Source of the DNA: Hofstenia miamia
Lineage: Eukaryota > Xenacoelomorpha > Acoela > Hofsteniidae
Direction: 5' to 3'
Length of the DNA stretch: 64,000 nucleotides
Assembly: GCA_900660155.1 (NCBI GenBank)
Contig: CABFPE010000728.1
Span: 230,473-294,472 of the forward strand
How positions within the stretch are numbered: the stretch's first letter is position 1; every line of letters starts with the position of its first letter. Below, piece by piece: positions 11,690 through 24,066 of this stretch. The position numbers and the translations under genes are program-made. Under the pieces are notes generated by a model. That model saw only the letters and a program-made list of their open reading frames with translations, was not told the DNA's origin and ran no database searches.

Positions 11690-12174
11690 GGCGATATACT
11701 AGAATAGGTAACTCCGATTTAAAAAATCGATTACGTCACCAGACGTAGTTTTTATGCTGATTTTAAATGTAAACAATTTTTTTGTTAGCCGTTCATTATT
11801 CAAAAGTTATTACTATTTTAAATATAGCATAAACATTTTTAACAGCCAATCATTTTGCAGCATTGTTGTAACTTATGCATTGAAAATAGCTGCAACACTT
11901 TATTATTCTAATTCGGATCCTGGAATCATAAACTAAATTACTTTTCTTTGATTATCCTTGTATGTGCTTTTGAATAACCTCAAATGCATAAGTTACAAAA
12001 ATGCTGCAAAATGATTGGCTGATAAAAATGTATAGGCTATATTTAAACTGTTAATAACTTTTGAAATAAAGAACGCTTCACAATTTCTTTAGATTTAGAA
12101 TCAGCATAAAAAAATACGTCTGATAACGTCATCATTTTTTTAAAAATCGGAATTACCTATTCTGGTATATCGCC
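11690..12174. mobile_element. Foldback (long inverted repeat) MITE, 485 bp
   Basis: Two arms of about 194 bp, 11690-11883 and 11981-12174, are inverted copies of each other with scattered mismatches. Outer ends read GGCGATATACTAGAATAGG and, from the other side, GGCGATATACCAGAATAGG. Matching inner words include TTCAAAAGTTATTA, GCCAATCATTTTGCAGCAT and GTAACTTATGCATT. The central spacer is about 97 bp, and no coding capacity is seen. A transcript would form a near-continuous hairpin. No clear target-site duplication is visible, so the superfamily is undetermined. It abuts the LINE that starts at about 12180. Confidence 0.9.
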
Positions 12175-12179
12175 TCTAT

Positions 12180-15100
12180 GATACAGAAGCCTTATTAACT
12201 CAAACAAAAAATATTAGCTCAGGTATTTTGGAGGAAACAAAAAAGTTTGAAAATATTGAAACTTACTGCAAAAGTACCTCTAAAAATACAGAACGTGCAA
12301 AATTTCAAGTAGAATATTTTACTCAAATAATTTAGGTAAAGCAAAAAATTTGGAAAAAATTGAAATGCAATGGAAAAAATTACAGAAACAGCTGAACGTA
12401 CATTCAAATTATACAAATTATAACATCCGTATAGATGGTATTCCTGAACCTAATAATGTTAAACTTCATGAGAGATTAAATTTGGATTTTAAATCTGTTC
12501 AGTGTATTTTTCATCATCTTGATGAAAGCAATTTATGTATACAAAACCTTTATCGCAGTGGCAAATAAAATCCTTCTCGAAAAAGATCTAGAAGTATAGT
12601 TGTCACCTTTCCAGCGTTTGGGATGTTAGAAAACTTCTATCGAAAGGTTATTTATCAACATCATTGCATAACAAAGTTTTTATTTCTCGTGATTTATCTT
12701 GCGGTGAACTAATCACAAGAAATACAATACTTAAAGAAATTAGCGAATTGTTAAATAATGGTGGTCTTCCAAATTCATTGAAGATTCGTAATAATACACT
12801 TTATAAGGACAATGCTCCAATATCTATTAACTCATTATGACTAACTCCAAAGCATGAGAAGTGCAATACATCAATTATCATTTGCAAAGTTCAAAGCATA
12901 CTTCATTTATCAAGACGCCTCAGTTTTGTCAATTTTTTGGAAGTAAGCATAACTGATAAAATGTGCATTTCAGATTCCTGGCTTAACTCTTCTTTGTCAA
13001 ATGAATATATTTTCCCGGGGACATGTTACAAAATACTTTGTAGATCAGATCGTCGAAAATGTAAACATGGCGGAGTAATAATCGCTTCAAATTCTGATAG
13101 CTTAAGCTTTCAAACTGTCCAAAAAGATTTTATTCCTTCATTTGCATTTGTAACAATTATTATGCTACAAAATATTTTTTACATTCTCGTGTGCTTATAT
13201 AATCCTCCTGAAAATGGTAGATATCGTGTTCAGCCGAATGACTTAATGTATATCTTCAAGAATATTAGAAATATTTTTCAACTAAATCGTCATGCACAAA
13301 ACACATGATTTTAGTAGGAGATCTCAACCTACCACATGTTCATTGGCCTTCATTCTCATCAGTTAACCCTTATGAAAACAAGATTTTAGGTATACTAATT
13401 GATTATTCACTAATTCAGTTTATTGATTTCCCACCCATAAATCCGGAAATATACCAGATGTTTTGCTATCAACCAATGATATTTAATCTTTCAAGTATGC
13501 CACCTTCAGATCATCATTTATCTGTTCATAATTTTATTTCCTTCACAATACCTCCTTCAACTCCGGCAAATACATTACCGAGAAAGAATTATTTTTACTC
13601 TCAGTGTTATTGCGGCAATAAAATCAATACTTTCTGATCAAAGCTTTCTTCCTAACATATAATTATGTGATCCCATACAAAATTGCTATAACAAATTGCT
13701 CCCAATTATATATAGCTACATTCCAATTTATCGAAAAGGTCGTAAAAAACTTCCATATTTCTATTTCTCTCTAACAGTACATACTTTAAACAAGCTTTCA
13801 AAAAATAAACGCAAATACTAGCGTATTCCTTTTCATCCCAATAATGAAAAGACGGACATGCTTTTCAAGGAAGCACAAGAATTTATAGAACTGGAAAAGA
13901 TTGCCCTATTTAAATCCCTTTTACCTGATAGCACTAATGCAAATGATGGTTTTAAATTCGTTAGATTTGTGTCTGTGGAATCCGGACTTCCAGTTTCAAT
14001 GCACTATGAATCAAATATAGCTGATTCTTCATCTGCCAAATCGGAACTATTAAACTCATATTTTGCATTAATTTACAATGAAAACTTACATTTGTTGCGC
14101 CTTACACTGTTACTATGCTTACAATCTTTTTATCTTCAGTTTCACCATCCCTGAATACCATTTACAAATTACTTAACTAATTTGATCTATCTAAATCAAG
14201 AACTGCCAATCTCCTTCCTTTTTTATACTTTAGACGTTTTCAAATGAAGAGTCACCACATGTCCTCAGTATATTTAAGTATGTGCTAGCAAATAAAATTT
14301 ATCCATCCTGCTGAAAAACCTCTGTTATAAAACCTATCCCTAAAAATAAAGATGTTACAAATATTAAACGCTATCGCCTAATTTGATTGCTCCCAATGTT
14401 GTCTATTATGTTTGAAAAAATTCTTTTTAAGTATGCTTTTCCACCAATTAAACCACAATTTCGCAACTTTCATTATAGTTTCTGTCGAAGAAGATCTACT
14501 GTCACACAGCTCTTTACATTTATTGATAAACTTTTTGTTATAAGGATGATAATCTACTTGGTGCATATATTTATTTAAACTTTTGTAAAGTATTCGACAA
14601 AATTTCACATTCTCTAGTTCTTCATAAACTGAAATGTTTTGGATTCGACGAAGACTTTATTTGTTACTTCACTTTTATCTTACTGATTAACAACAATGCG
14701 TAAACATAAATGTACACATATCCTCTCAAAAAGAAGTAATTAGTGGTGGTCCACTGGGATCAGTTCTTACAATTATAATGTTCCTTATTTTTATTAATGA
14801 TTTACCAGACTGCATTTTCCAGTATGCCATGGTATGTATATTGTATATCTCACCTGCAAAATGTCATAAACAGCTTTGTTGATGGGTCTAGTATGAATGT
14901 TATGAAATTAATGTATCTAAATGTGAGACACTTCTTTTTTCAAGTTGCCCGGAAACCACTAATAACCTAGCTATATACAAAACTAAAATGCCATAGAAAA
15001 CTAGAACTGACCTAGGGCTAACATTAACAAATGATCTTACTTGGAACAGTCATATTCACTCACGTCAAAATAAAGCATATTCTGTTCTTTTTAAATTAAA

Positions 15101-15560
15101 AAGAAATATACTTTACTCGTGCTCTCAGAAAATAAAACTTACACTGCTAAAAAAACATGTGACTTTTAATCCTTACATATGCATCTTCAATATTCACACC
15201 ATCTCTTTTGTGCTCAGATCTATTACTCTTAAATGGATATATCCATCTTCAAATCTCTCATTCAAGGAAGGACTCAAGAAATGTAAACTACTACCTATTG
15301 CTCTTATCTGGAATATTTAGATTTAATATTCTTTAATAAACTGGCTAATAATAGTTATGACATTAATATCGAAGATTTCGTGACTATTGCACCCAGCTCA
15401 GTCTCAGGACGTAGTGATCGTTTATTCATTGAATTTCCAAAATTTCGAAAATACTCTAGTAATAAATCATTCTTTGTTCGTGTGAGCCATCTTATAAATT
15501 TTCTTTATCTCAAAAATAAATTGTTTTGATACGCTAAAAATATAAAAGGAAAAAATATTG
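12180..15560 (+). mobile_element. CR1/L2-like LINE, near full length but decayed
   Basis: Parts run in order. ORF1 remnant at about 12350-12840 has YNIRIDGIPEPNN (RRM-like edge) and an end region with KVFISRDLSCGE and LYKDNAPISINS before a stop. The endonuclease remnant at 12853-13640 has ISDSWLNSS, KHGGVIIAS, ILVGDLNLPHVHW and PPSDHHLS. RT spans about 13858-15500, with RYRLI, MLSIMFEKI, FCRRRSTVTQLF, SGGPLGSVL and IFINDLPD. The catalytic YADD box after NDLPD is replaced by YAMV, so the RT is dead. The C-terminal zone has LTWNSHI and NHSFFVRVSHLINFL. Several frame changes and stops separate the parts. An AAT array follows at 15710-15850, in keeping with the simple-repeat 3' ends of this clade. 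Confidence 0.85.
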
Positions 15561-15709
15561 GACTACATTAATCAATTACCGTTTGATAGGAATAATTTTT
15601 TCACATTCTCAATAAATTGTAAATGCTGTTTTAGATTATTTATTTGTATGAATTTTATATTGTAATATGATTTGGGATGTGATGCGATCACATGCCCATA
15701 ATAATAAAG

Positions 15710-15813
15710 TCTCATAATAAGATAATAATAATAATAATATTAATAATAATAAAACAATAATAATAATAATAATAATAATGATAATAAAATAATAATAATA
15801 ATAATAATAATAA

Positions 15814-15847
<34 letters not shown>

Positions 15848-15850
15848 TAA
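15710..15850. repeat. (AAT)n microsatellite, likely LINE 3' tail
   Basis: About 140 bp of AAT/ATA trinucleotides with a few interruptions. It lies about 150 bp after the last LINE coding block and is plausibly its simple-repeat tail, later expanded. The long Leu/Ile/Tyr frames across it on the minus strand are artefacts. Confidence 0.9.
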
Positions 15851-16014
15851 TGAAATCTTGGATCTCTCTCCAATCAAATGATGATTGACACCAGGTATTT
15901 TTTGATAGGGTATACTTAGCTATAATGGGCATTAGATTATTTAACCTCTTGGATAATTCCCATACCGAATGGTTACATCAGTAACTTTTTGACAATAGAT
16001 TTAAGCTTTCAACC

Positions 16015-16369
16015 CAGGGGTGGAAACGTGTCGGGTAGGCATTAATGTTTACATTAATTGCTGGTTATATGTATTGGTTTTAACCCTACATTAAGCAATT
16101 GAATCTGTGTTAATTGTAACTGTTATGTCGCATTAAAACCAATGCATAGCAAAGCATTTATTTCCCATTACTGGCTAGCTAGTTATGTTTGAAAGCACAC
16201 ATATTTTTGTCTGTTTTAGTGCATTCGGGTCTATATAGCATTCGGGTTAGTCCAAAAAGTTTGACCGGTTTCCAGGCCTGTTTGCACCTGAATCTGACCA
16301 CCCAGCCCGACAATTATGCCCGATCGGAAACTTGAAATCACATCGAGCTTACCCGATGTGACCCTCTAC
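16015..16369. mobile_element. Candidate MITE with CGGGTA ends
   Basis: The left end reads CAGGGGTGGAAACG then TCGGGTAGGC. The right end, read inward on the other strand, reads TAGAGGGTCACA then TCGGGTAAGC. The interior holds GC-rich words such as CCCGACAATTATGCCCGATCGG. No clear target-site duplication was found and the termini are imperfect. Confidence 0.4.
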
Positions 16370-18750
16370 AATAACTGACGTTATGTTTGAATCTCGGATT
16401 TATTTAAAGCATTTGCCTTATCCACAGTTCGTCATTGTTTCTCTCGAATGTTATTCTCAGAATCCACGAGGTTATATTGACTAACACAAAACTATTTAAA
16501 GTGCGCAAAAAGTCAGCGAACGAAGGAATCTAGAAATTTGTTGTACCTGAGCTAAATATTTTGGTATGGTCATCTGCAAGCAGGGGAGACAGACATGCGG
16601 TGGATTTTTTAAACTACTTGTTTATATTGTTCACAGTGAGATTAGTCTAGTAAAATTCAAATACAAATAAAATGATATTATAGTTAGTAGCGATCATAAC
16701 TATATATGCATTCAATATGTTATATTTATAATTGCCTGACAATTGGCCTGCAACACCATAGTAATATCCATTAATGTTACTGTACAGCAGCTACAATGCC
16801 TAATAGGTTCAAAATTTGTAAACACTAGGAGTCGCAAACGCAATTGAACTTTACTTTTTTTAATGCATTTTCCTCTCGGTTTGTGTTAACTAAGTACCCG
16901 CAGTGATTACCTTTTCAATTACACTCCATTTCCCAAGCTGACAAAAGTCTTCCCCACCGACAACTTCTTTTCAACTTACTGAATCTCGAAATTTACAGAA
17001 TCAAAGCAAATATCTAGAAAAAGTAGTAATCGGGATGCTGGATAATGAGTAAAATGTTACAAATTAAAAATAACCAAATGAATTTATTAAAATTTTGTAG
17101 TGTTTTCCATGTTTTTGATGGCTGCATCAACATGTTGATGCGTTTGTGAGAAAAGATCCTTAATTTTTGGGATCTCGGATGTTCAAAATGACTCTGAAGT
17201 TCTCCATACTTCCAGATCGGGATCCTTTTCAAGAACACTTTCCAGTTCATTTTTGAATGGTTGAATACTGATGAACTGTTTAATTCTTGGAAAAATGGCA
17301 AGGCTTTGTTGGATATTGAGACGCCCTTGAATCTATTCAATTGCCTAAAATAGAGTTTTAAAATTTCCAGATATAAAAGCAAGTTGTCTTCTGAGCTGTT
17401 CATTTTCTACCGTTGATATCAAGACAGAAAACATAGCAGTGTCAGGTTCTGCATCGATCATGAAAACAAGGAACTGTTCAAGAATAACAAAGTTTTGGAT
17501 GAAGAAAAATGCACACAACAACCACGTATTCCTTCATGTAATGACCGGCTGAGGTTACAATAAGGCAATAATGTAAAATTTTTATAGAGTCTATGTTTTT
17601 ATCGCGAGTTCGTAAAAATTTTCTTCGTTTTTCTTCAGAAAACCATCTACAAAACTATGTTTTGAAAGAACAGAATCAGTCACCCGAGATAATCCATGAC
17701 AAAAAAGGTCAAAAGTAGTTTAAAATAACAAAAAGTGTGTCAAAGACAAAAGGACAGCAAAAGTGCGGGGAAATGTGTTTGTAATAACGCAACCAGATCG
17801 CGGGTTTGCCTTTATTATATTGAGGTCAAGGGGATTGCGTTGGTCAATCCTGGAGAAAAACTGTATTTCTGTACCATATTCCAAGAATTTTTTTATTAGA
17901 AATGTTAGAAATGGAGTGTGGATAAAATTTTTACATAAGCACATGTAAAGAATTATGTACCATTGACCTTAAATAGATATGGAATTTATAAAATTATTTT
18001 ATGATTCCTTGAAAAAAAATTAAACGCTCATAGCTCATAAACTCATAAATATATGCAAAATCAGAAGAACCACAGAATGAGGAGAGTCTCCATTTTCAAT
18101 TACATTTTAAGACCACACTTGAATCACGGTCCGTGTGCTCTAAGCCTGAGAATTACAAAAAAACGTTAGGTATCACTTGCATTTAACTTCTTTGACATGG
18201 ATTTTCAGCTTTCTCTGGTTTTTTCTACTTATGCCGAAGTAACTAAAAATTTCAGTTTGCAGCCAATAGTTTCTACTTGGTTAAAAAGGAATAATTGACG
18301 CATGCATTCATATATGCAATTCCATAAAATTATTGCTGTGAAATCTCATTTGTGAATTACTAACATAATAATCTGGATGTCTTTTTTGAAATGTACCGTC
18401 ATTATAGTAATAATTGTGTAACAATTGGCTTACAATTTACTGAAAGGAAAACAAAATTAAAAAATACAGACAAAAACTTAATGTATCACATGCGAAAGTT
18501 TTGGTTTTAAAAAAACAGGGCTTCTAGTCCCCCCACTAATACAAAATGTTTTACTGGAGTGCCTGAACACTATGGAAATAATTTAGTGGAAAGAATTGAG
18601 GGTGACCTGAACAAAGTTCAGCAAATTTGCTTCGACTTGATTGGTAACTACAAGGAAAGTAAGAGAAAGTAACCGTACTGATATAAAAAAACAATAGACA
18701 TATATGTATTTTATATTTGATAATATTTAAATCTGATTTGGATGTTAGAG
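16370..18750. other. AT-rich stretch, one uncertain minus-strand frame
   Basis: No gene can be supported. The best frame is 17014-17403 on the minus strand (129 codons, ATG start, words such as NHSKMNWKVFLKRIPIWKYGE). That is longer than chance usually allows in such AT-rich DNA, but it has no recognised domain and no splice context. It may be a decayed transposon protein. The rest shows nothing distinctive. Confidence 0.45.
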
Positions 18751-18759
18751 AATATCGTT

Positions 18760-19600
18760 GGCTGTGATATATTTTTCGATATAAGCAAAGCTTTTGATAC
18801 ACACCTAATCATGTATTACTACTAAAAATGTCTAAATTTGAATTTGATTTTAGGTTTATCAACTGTTTCAATTATATCTTTATAAATACACTAACATATT
18901 AAGCTCTATTTCAAGTGGACACTAATATTTATCATTTACATTGATGATTTATGCTTAAGCTGTAGTGTTGATATATTATTGTTTGCAGAGCACAGCAAAC
19001 GTTTAGTTAAAAATCATACTTTGGACTTGATGCAAAATTGGGGAGTTTGAATAATTTTACTTTCAATTGAATGAACTCAAATATAGTTTTCTTTGGAAAT
19101 TTTGATCGATCTTAATTTTTTCCTCTAACTATGAAATGAAAATGCATCTTCAGTGAATGAAGCAAAATAGCACCCCGTACAATTTAATATGAAATATTTT
19201 GTGCAACCAGAGTGATGTATGTATATTTTTATAAGAAGTGTTATATTAATCAAAAGTTATCTATAGCAGAATATGCTTCATAATGCTAGTCGCGTTTGAG
19301 AGTAAAATTTCAATCATTGCAAAGATTTCAACGGGGAATGGCTTTACAGGCCTTTAAAGCTAATACAAAAACAGAATCTAGTTATATATTCCAACTGCTA
19401 TTCAATTTTATTTATATGATTTTTAGTACCTTCTAACAAGCTATGAAATGCACTATACAAAGTGAATTCATATGATTATGTTTGCTTAACTGATTTAAAT
19501 GAACTAAGTTTAAGTAACTTGGTCACATAATGATATTTGGGAGAGGATAACCTACATGGCTCATTACAATTTCATGAGAATGAATCATCTTAGTCATGGT
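18760..19600 (+). mobile_element. Heavily decayed LINE RT fragment
   Basis: Isolated motifs remain: FFDISKAFDT near 18770-18800 (RT domain A, carrying the first catalytic Asp) and IYIDDLCLS near 18935-18965 (the INDLP-like block), followed by weak RT-like sequence. Spacing between motifs is shorter than in intact elements and frames change, so it is an old, internally deleted copy. Limits are approximate. Confidence 0.5.
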
Positions 19601-20645
19601 CGTACGAAGCAATTTCGGAGAGAATTCAAAATATTGAAATAACTGACCCTGAAATGTATCTCACAAACTTAGTTTTTAGTATTTTTTCCAATTTTTTACA
19701 ACTTTTTTTGTTCAATTAATAAAAGTCAATCCATAAAATTTAGAAAAGTGTGCTAATCTTAGGAAAGCTATTGTTATTTTTTATTTATTCTCATTTTAAG
19801 TCACAACTAAATGAAATTCAATTTATTTGTGGACACGAAAAAAGATTCAGCATTTCTTAAATACAACATTGAAAAAAATCACTTTAATTTAAAATATCTG
19901 CTTTTAGAAAACCTACAAATACCGGTTTGCATTAATACATGTCGTTTAAATCATAGTGTGATAATATATACAAATTTTCAGTTTCTTCTTAATATTTAAA
20001 AAAAGTGTTTTACTATCTTGAGATTACCTTGTACATACAAAATTAATTTTTAAGAATTGTTGCAAAGGATTTGTAACAAACACAAATATTCTTTCCACTA
20101 GACTATAATTTGGAAAAATATAAAGATGCTATATATTTTGGTAACTTCTAATTATTCAACGATATGGAAAGCGTCTTAAATCAATATAATTTCAACAAAG
20201 AGCTAAGTAATTCAAGAATTATGCCAACCAACTTTGGATTGGGGAAAATAACAAATTTAATTGGTAATGGTAACAAAGAAATCTTTGAATTGCTAATGAA
20301 TATAATAGTATGAAGTGTGACAGCTTCTACATTAGTGAAACAAAAAACTTTTGAGGATGCGATTTAGTTCAAGAACCTTTATTTAAACAGCTCCATTTAT
20401 ACTAAATCAAAGATACATAAAGTATCAACATCAGATTTTAATATTCCAATAAATCACAAATGCACAAAGATTGGAATTATTTTTTTGTGAAAAATGAAAA
20501 ACTTAATCTAAATTTTGAATACCATTAAACTTTCTATTAATTTTAGATTATTGTAAACGATTTGTAAATTTTAGCACCATTTAATTTTAGTTCGATTAAC
20601 GATGGTACAGTAGGTACCCAAAGCACCTTCAAATTTAATTTCGTA
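19601..20645. other. AT-rich stretch, nothing supportable
   Basis: I see no gene, repeat or regulatory structure here beyond AT-rich sequence. A 62-codon frame at 19811-19999 has no domain and is treated as chance. Confidence 0.6.
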
Positions 20646-20675
20646 TTATATATATATACATATATATATATATAT

Positions 20676-21339
20676 TAGTCTTGTTGCGGAGGCAATATTC
20701 TACTTCCGCAGCCCACCCCGCACCACAGATAAAATATGTGGATCCACCCCGCAAGAACAAAATTAACAAAATTAAAAAACTTAATAGTGTATTAGGAAAA
20801 TAATAGCAATCAAAATAATGATAATAATGATAGGTATTTAACAATAAGCAATATTTCTTACTCAGAATTGATTTCGCAAAAATGCTTTTCTAAATTTACA
20901 ACTGAGTCACATGGAACAATTGGCAGTTTTTTCATTAATTTTTGCATATGATTGCAATTTTTGATGTAAACCATGGATTGGAGGACATTGGACTTTATCT
21001 TGCAGCGAAGTTTTGATAAAATCAGGACATTGTTTCTGAAAAGTCTTTCCACACACGCGGATGAAATAGAGACGGACAAGATCCTTTTTGATGCCTTTTG
21101 CAATGACGTTTACAAACTCTTTAAAATGTGCATCTTGAAAATAAAACTGACATATATGGTGATATTTACGAATTACAATGCAATAATAAATTTATTTTTA
21201 TTACTGAATTACAACAATAAATTTCACAAATCAAAAAAATATTCACAGTAGTATGTAAAAACTAATAACATATTTACCCCGCAAATCACAGCAATTCCCC
21301 ATTGGGAATTGAAATTAAGACCCGCCCCATTACACAAAC

Positions 21340-21342
<3 letters not shown>
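20676..21342 (-). mobile_element. hAT DNA transposon remnant flanked by TA arrays
   Basis: The minus strand at 20858-21103 encodes the C-terminal dimerisation region of a hAT transposase: KRILSVSISSACVERLF then NNVLILSKLRCKIKS, matching the family pattern of a SxxxERxFS-like block followed by LSKxRxRL. The last Ser of the usual ERVFS is changed (ERLFR). The right end reads CAGGTTTGTG inward and the left starts TAGTCTTGTTG, a weak terminal repeat. CCCCGCA words occur near both ends like subterminal binding sites. Pure TA runs at 20646-20675 and 21343-21373 sit directly outside. At 667 bp it is internally deleted; catalytic and zinc-finger regions are absent. Confidence 0.7.
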
Positions 21343-21373
<31 letters not shown>

Positions 21374-21375
<2 letters not shown>

Positions 21376-22028
21376 AACATAGTATATAGTATTTGAGGTT
21401 GTAATATGCTTATTCTTAGGTAGTAAAAATTATGACAAAAGCAATAATAGAAACTAAACAAATTTTTCTAAGTTCGCTAAAAAATTCAATTTTTAGAAAT
21501 AAAAATATATATTTATTGAACATTTCTTTTTAAAAGCCATAATTCAATTTGTTTAATCTAAGCTCTAAGAAATTGAAGTATTTTTGCTTAGAAGCACTCT
21601 TTTAAATGTTAACAACTTACAAAAGGCTGAAAAGCATAATCAAGCTTGAATTGCAAGCCTCTATAGTATTATTGAGTGTCACCTTTTGCTATTAAGTTAC
21701 ATTAGATCTGACATTAAGCCTAGCTAACAATTAGTAGTTCCCCATTCAATTGCTAGAAAATAATGCGTGGTGATATGACAAAACCTTAAATAGGCGCATG
21801 AAAAGATAAACAATGTTGATAATATTTGCATATTTTAAAAAATTAAACTAATAAATTTGGAAGATTTAATTACATTATTGTTATATAGCATTTTCATAAT
21901 TTTTAGTTACTTCAATTCACCACTTCATAAAAAATAGATTCCAACTCAGAGGAAACCTAATACTCAAAAACTTGTATATCCTATACTTTTTTAAATTGGT
22001 ACATGTTCTATAACAATGCAGACAAATG
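21374..22028. other. AT-rich stretch, nothing supportable
   Basis: No gene or repeat structure is seen between the hAT remnant and the start of the 1.02-kb duplication. Confidence 0.6.
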
Positions 22029-23046
22029 TTAAAATATGACATGAAGTCTTATTTCTTAACAAAATTTAAAAGGTAATTGTGAGGATGCAGAAAACAAAAA
22101 ATTTATATTATATATCGTGGCAAATATACAGCTAGTATCCAAAAACGTCTTCCTGAACACCTTTACCAATATTTTAGTTCTTTCTAGCTGGATAACGAGT
22201 AAAAATCTCTCGAAAAAAAACAAAATCTGAATATTTCCACATTTAATTGAAATATTACTGCATTTGATTAACTTGGGGATGCTACTGAAGTTTAGTTTAT
22301 ATTCTAGAAAGGTTTGTCTTGGATATATAGTTATCGTAGCAAAAAAAGTTTGAGAAAGTACATTTCGCATTTAGTTGTTCAATGTATTAACTTTTCCTAA
22401 TATTGGAAGGGATAATGAATCATAAACAAATACAACTGGCAATAGGGCCTTTAGACAAGCCATGCCGTTGTGTTGCGTAGAATTTTAACTTTGTTGTGTG
22501 CACAACACAAAATGTTGTGTGGGGAAAAATTCAGCGTCATAAAATTTACAGTTTTTCAGTTGATACAAAAAATTTGGTCATTATACTATGTTTTTTTGTT
22601 TTCAACATTTTTAATAAGCTAGTTATTGCGGTATTAAATTCATGTAACTAGGGGAATTAAAATTTCATAAGTTATTCACTCAGGGCCGTAGCTAGGGGAG
22701 GGCCAAGGGGGCAACGGCCCTCCCTGTTGGGCCACGCCCCCCCCTTCCTCTTGGCATCCTGGATACAAAATTCCATAGTATTAATTCTAATATTCTGTAC
22801 TAAGTTAAAGTGGAATATATTTTAGGTGAAATATATAAAATACTAATGCCATTCTATTTAAAAATTCAATGAAAAAGTGTGAAACTATTTCATATGAGTA
22901 AAATTTGATTAATTTATTGAACTTTGCGGAGCCATGGCCCCCTAAATTTCAAATGCAAGCCACGGGCCTGTATTCACTACATTAACAACCTACATATAGT
23001 TTTTCACAATATACACTTTGTAAATTTTATATAATTTATATATATA
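22029..23046. repeat. Copy 1 of a near-identical 1.02-kb direct duplication
   Basis: The whole block recurs at 23048-24066 at a constant offset of 1,019 bp, differing only by a 2-base GC insertion beside a C run (near 22737 versus 23757). Copy 1 ends in a TA run directly before the single N at 23047, and copy 2 starts directly after it. That geometry points to two overlapping contig ends joined without merging. The 104-codon minus-strand frame inside each copy (22056-22370) has no recognised domain. Confidence 0.95.
22681..22970. mobile_element. hAT-type MITE, 290 bp, with 8-bp target-site duplication
   Basis: The left terminus is CAGGGCCGTAGCTAG and the right, read inward, is CAGGCCCGTGGCTTG (12 of 15 match). 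The flanks are a perfect 8-bp direct repeat, TATTCACT, at 22673-22680 and 22971-22978, which is diagnostic for hAT. The interior is non-coding, with a G/C-rich left end (AGGGGAGGGCC, C8 run) and an AT-rich middle. Confidence 0.9.
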
Positions 23047-23047
23047 N

Positions 23048-24066
23048 TTAAAATATGACATGAAGTCTTATTTCTTAACAAAATTTAAAAGGTAATTGTG
23101 AGGATGCAGAAAACAAAAAATTTATATTATATATCGTGGCAAATATACAGCTAGTATCCAAAAACGTCTTCCTGAACACCTTTACCAATATTTTAGTTCT
23201 TTCTAGCTGGATAACGAGTAAAAATCTCTCGAAAAAAAACAAAATCTGAATATTTCCACATTTAATTGAAATATTACTGCATTTGATTAACTTGGGGATG
23301 CTACTGAAGTTTAGTTTATATTCTAGAAAGGTTTGTCTTGGATATATAGTTATCGTAGCAAAAAAAGTTTGAGAAAGTACATTTCGCATTTAGTTGTTCA
23401 ATGTATTAACTTTTCCTAATATTGGAAGGGATAATGAATCATAAACAAATACAACTGGCAATAGGGCCTTTAGACAAGCCATGCCGTTGTGTTGCGTAGA
23501 ATTTTAACTTTGTTGTGTGCACAACACAAAATGTTGTGTGGGGAAAAATTCAGCGTCATAAAATTTACAGTTTTTCAGTTGATACAAAAAATTTGGTCAT
23601 TATACTATGTTTTTTTGTTTTCAACATTTTTAATAAGCTAGTTATTGCGGTATTAAATTCATGTAACTAGGGGAATTAAAATTTCATAAGTTATTCACTC
23701 AGGGCCGTAGCTAGGGGAGGGCCAAGGGGGCAACGGCCCTCCCTGTTGGGCCACGCGCCCCCCCCTTCCTCTTGGCATCCTGGATACAAAATTCCATAGT
23801 ATTAATTCTAATATTCTGTACTAAGTTAAAGTGGAATATATTTTAGGTGAAATATATAAAATACTAATGCCATTCTATTTAAAAATTCAATGAAAAAGTG
23901 TGAAACTATTTCATATGAGTAAAATTTGATTAATTTATTGAACTTTGCGGAGCCATGGCCCCCTAAATTTCAAATGCAAGCCACGGGCCTGTATTCACTA
24001 CATTAACAACCTACATATAGTTTTTCACAATATACACTTTGTAAATTTTATATAATTTATATATAT
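23048..24066. repeat. Copy 2 of the 1.02-kb duplication
   Basis: Same sequence as 22029-23046 apart from the 2-base insertion. It continues past the end of copy 1 into a longer TA run and unique sequence, so this copy carries the real right-hand flank, while copy 1 carries the real left-hand flank. Confidence 0.95.
23700..23991. mobile_element. hAT-type MITE, duplicate of the element at 22681
   Basis: Same termini and the same TATTCACT duplication (23692-23699 and 23992-23999). Because flank and target duplication are shared, it was copied with the surrounding 1.02-kb block and is not a second insertion. Confidence 0.9.

Noticed and set aside
15636-15932. Leu/Ile/Tyr-rich 98-codon minus-strand frame
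   Set aside because: It is a translation of the AAT array; no real protein.
22056-22370. 104-codon minus-strand frame, identical at 23075-23389
   Set aside because: The apparent conservation is only because the 1.02-kb block is duplicated; no domain, splice site or similarity supports a gene.
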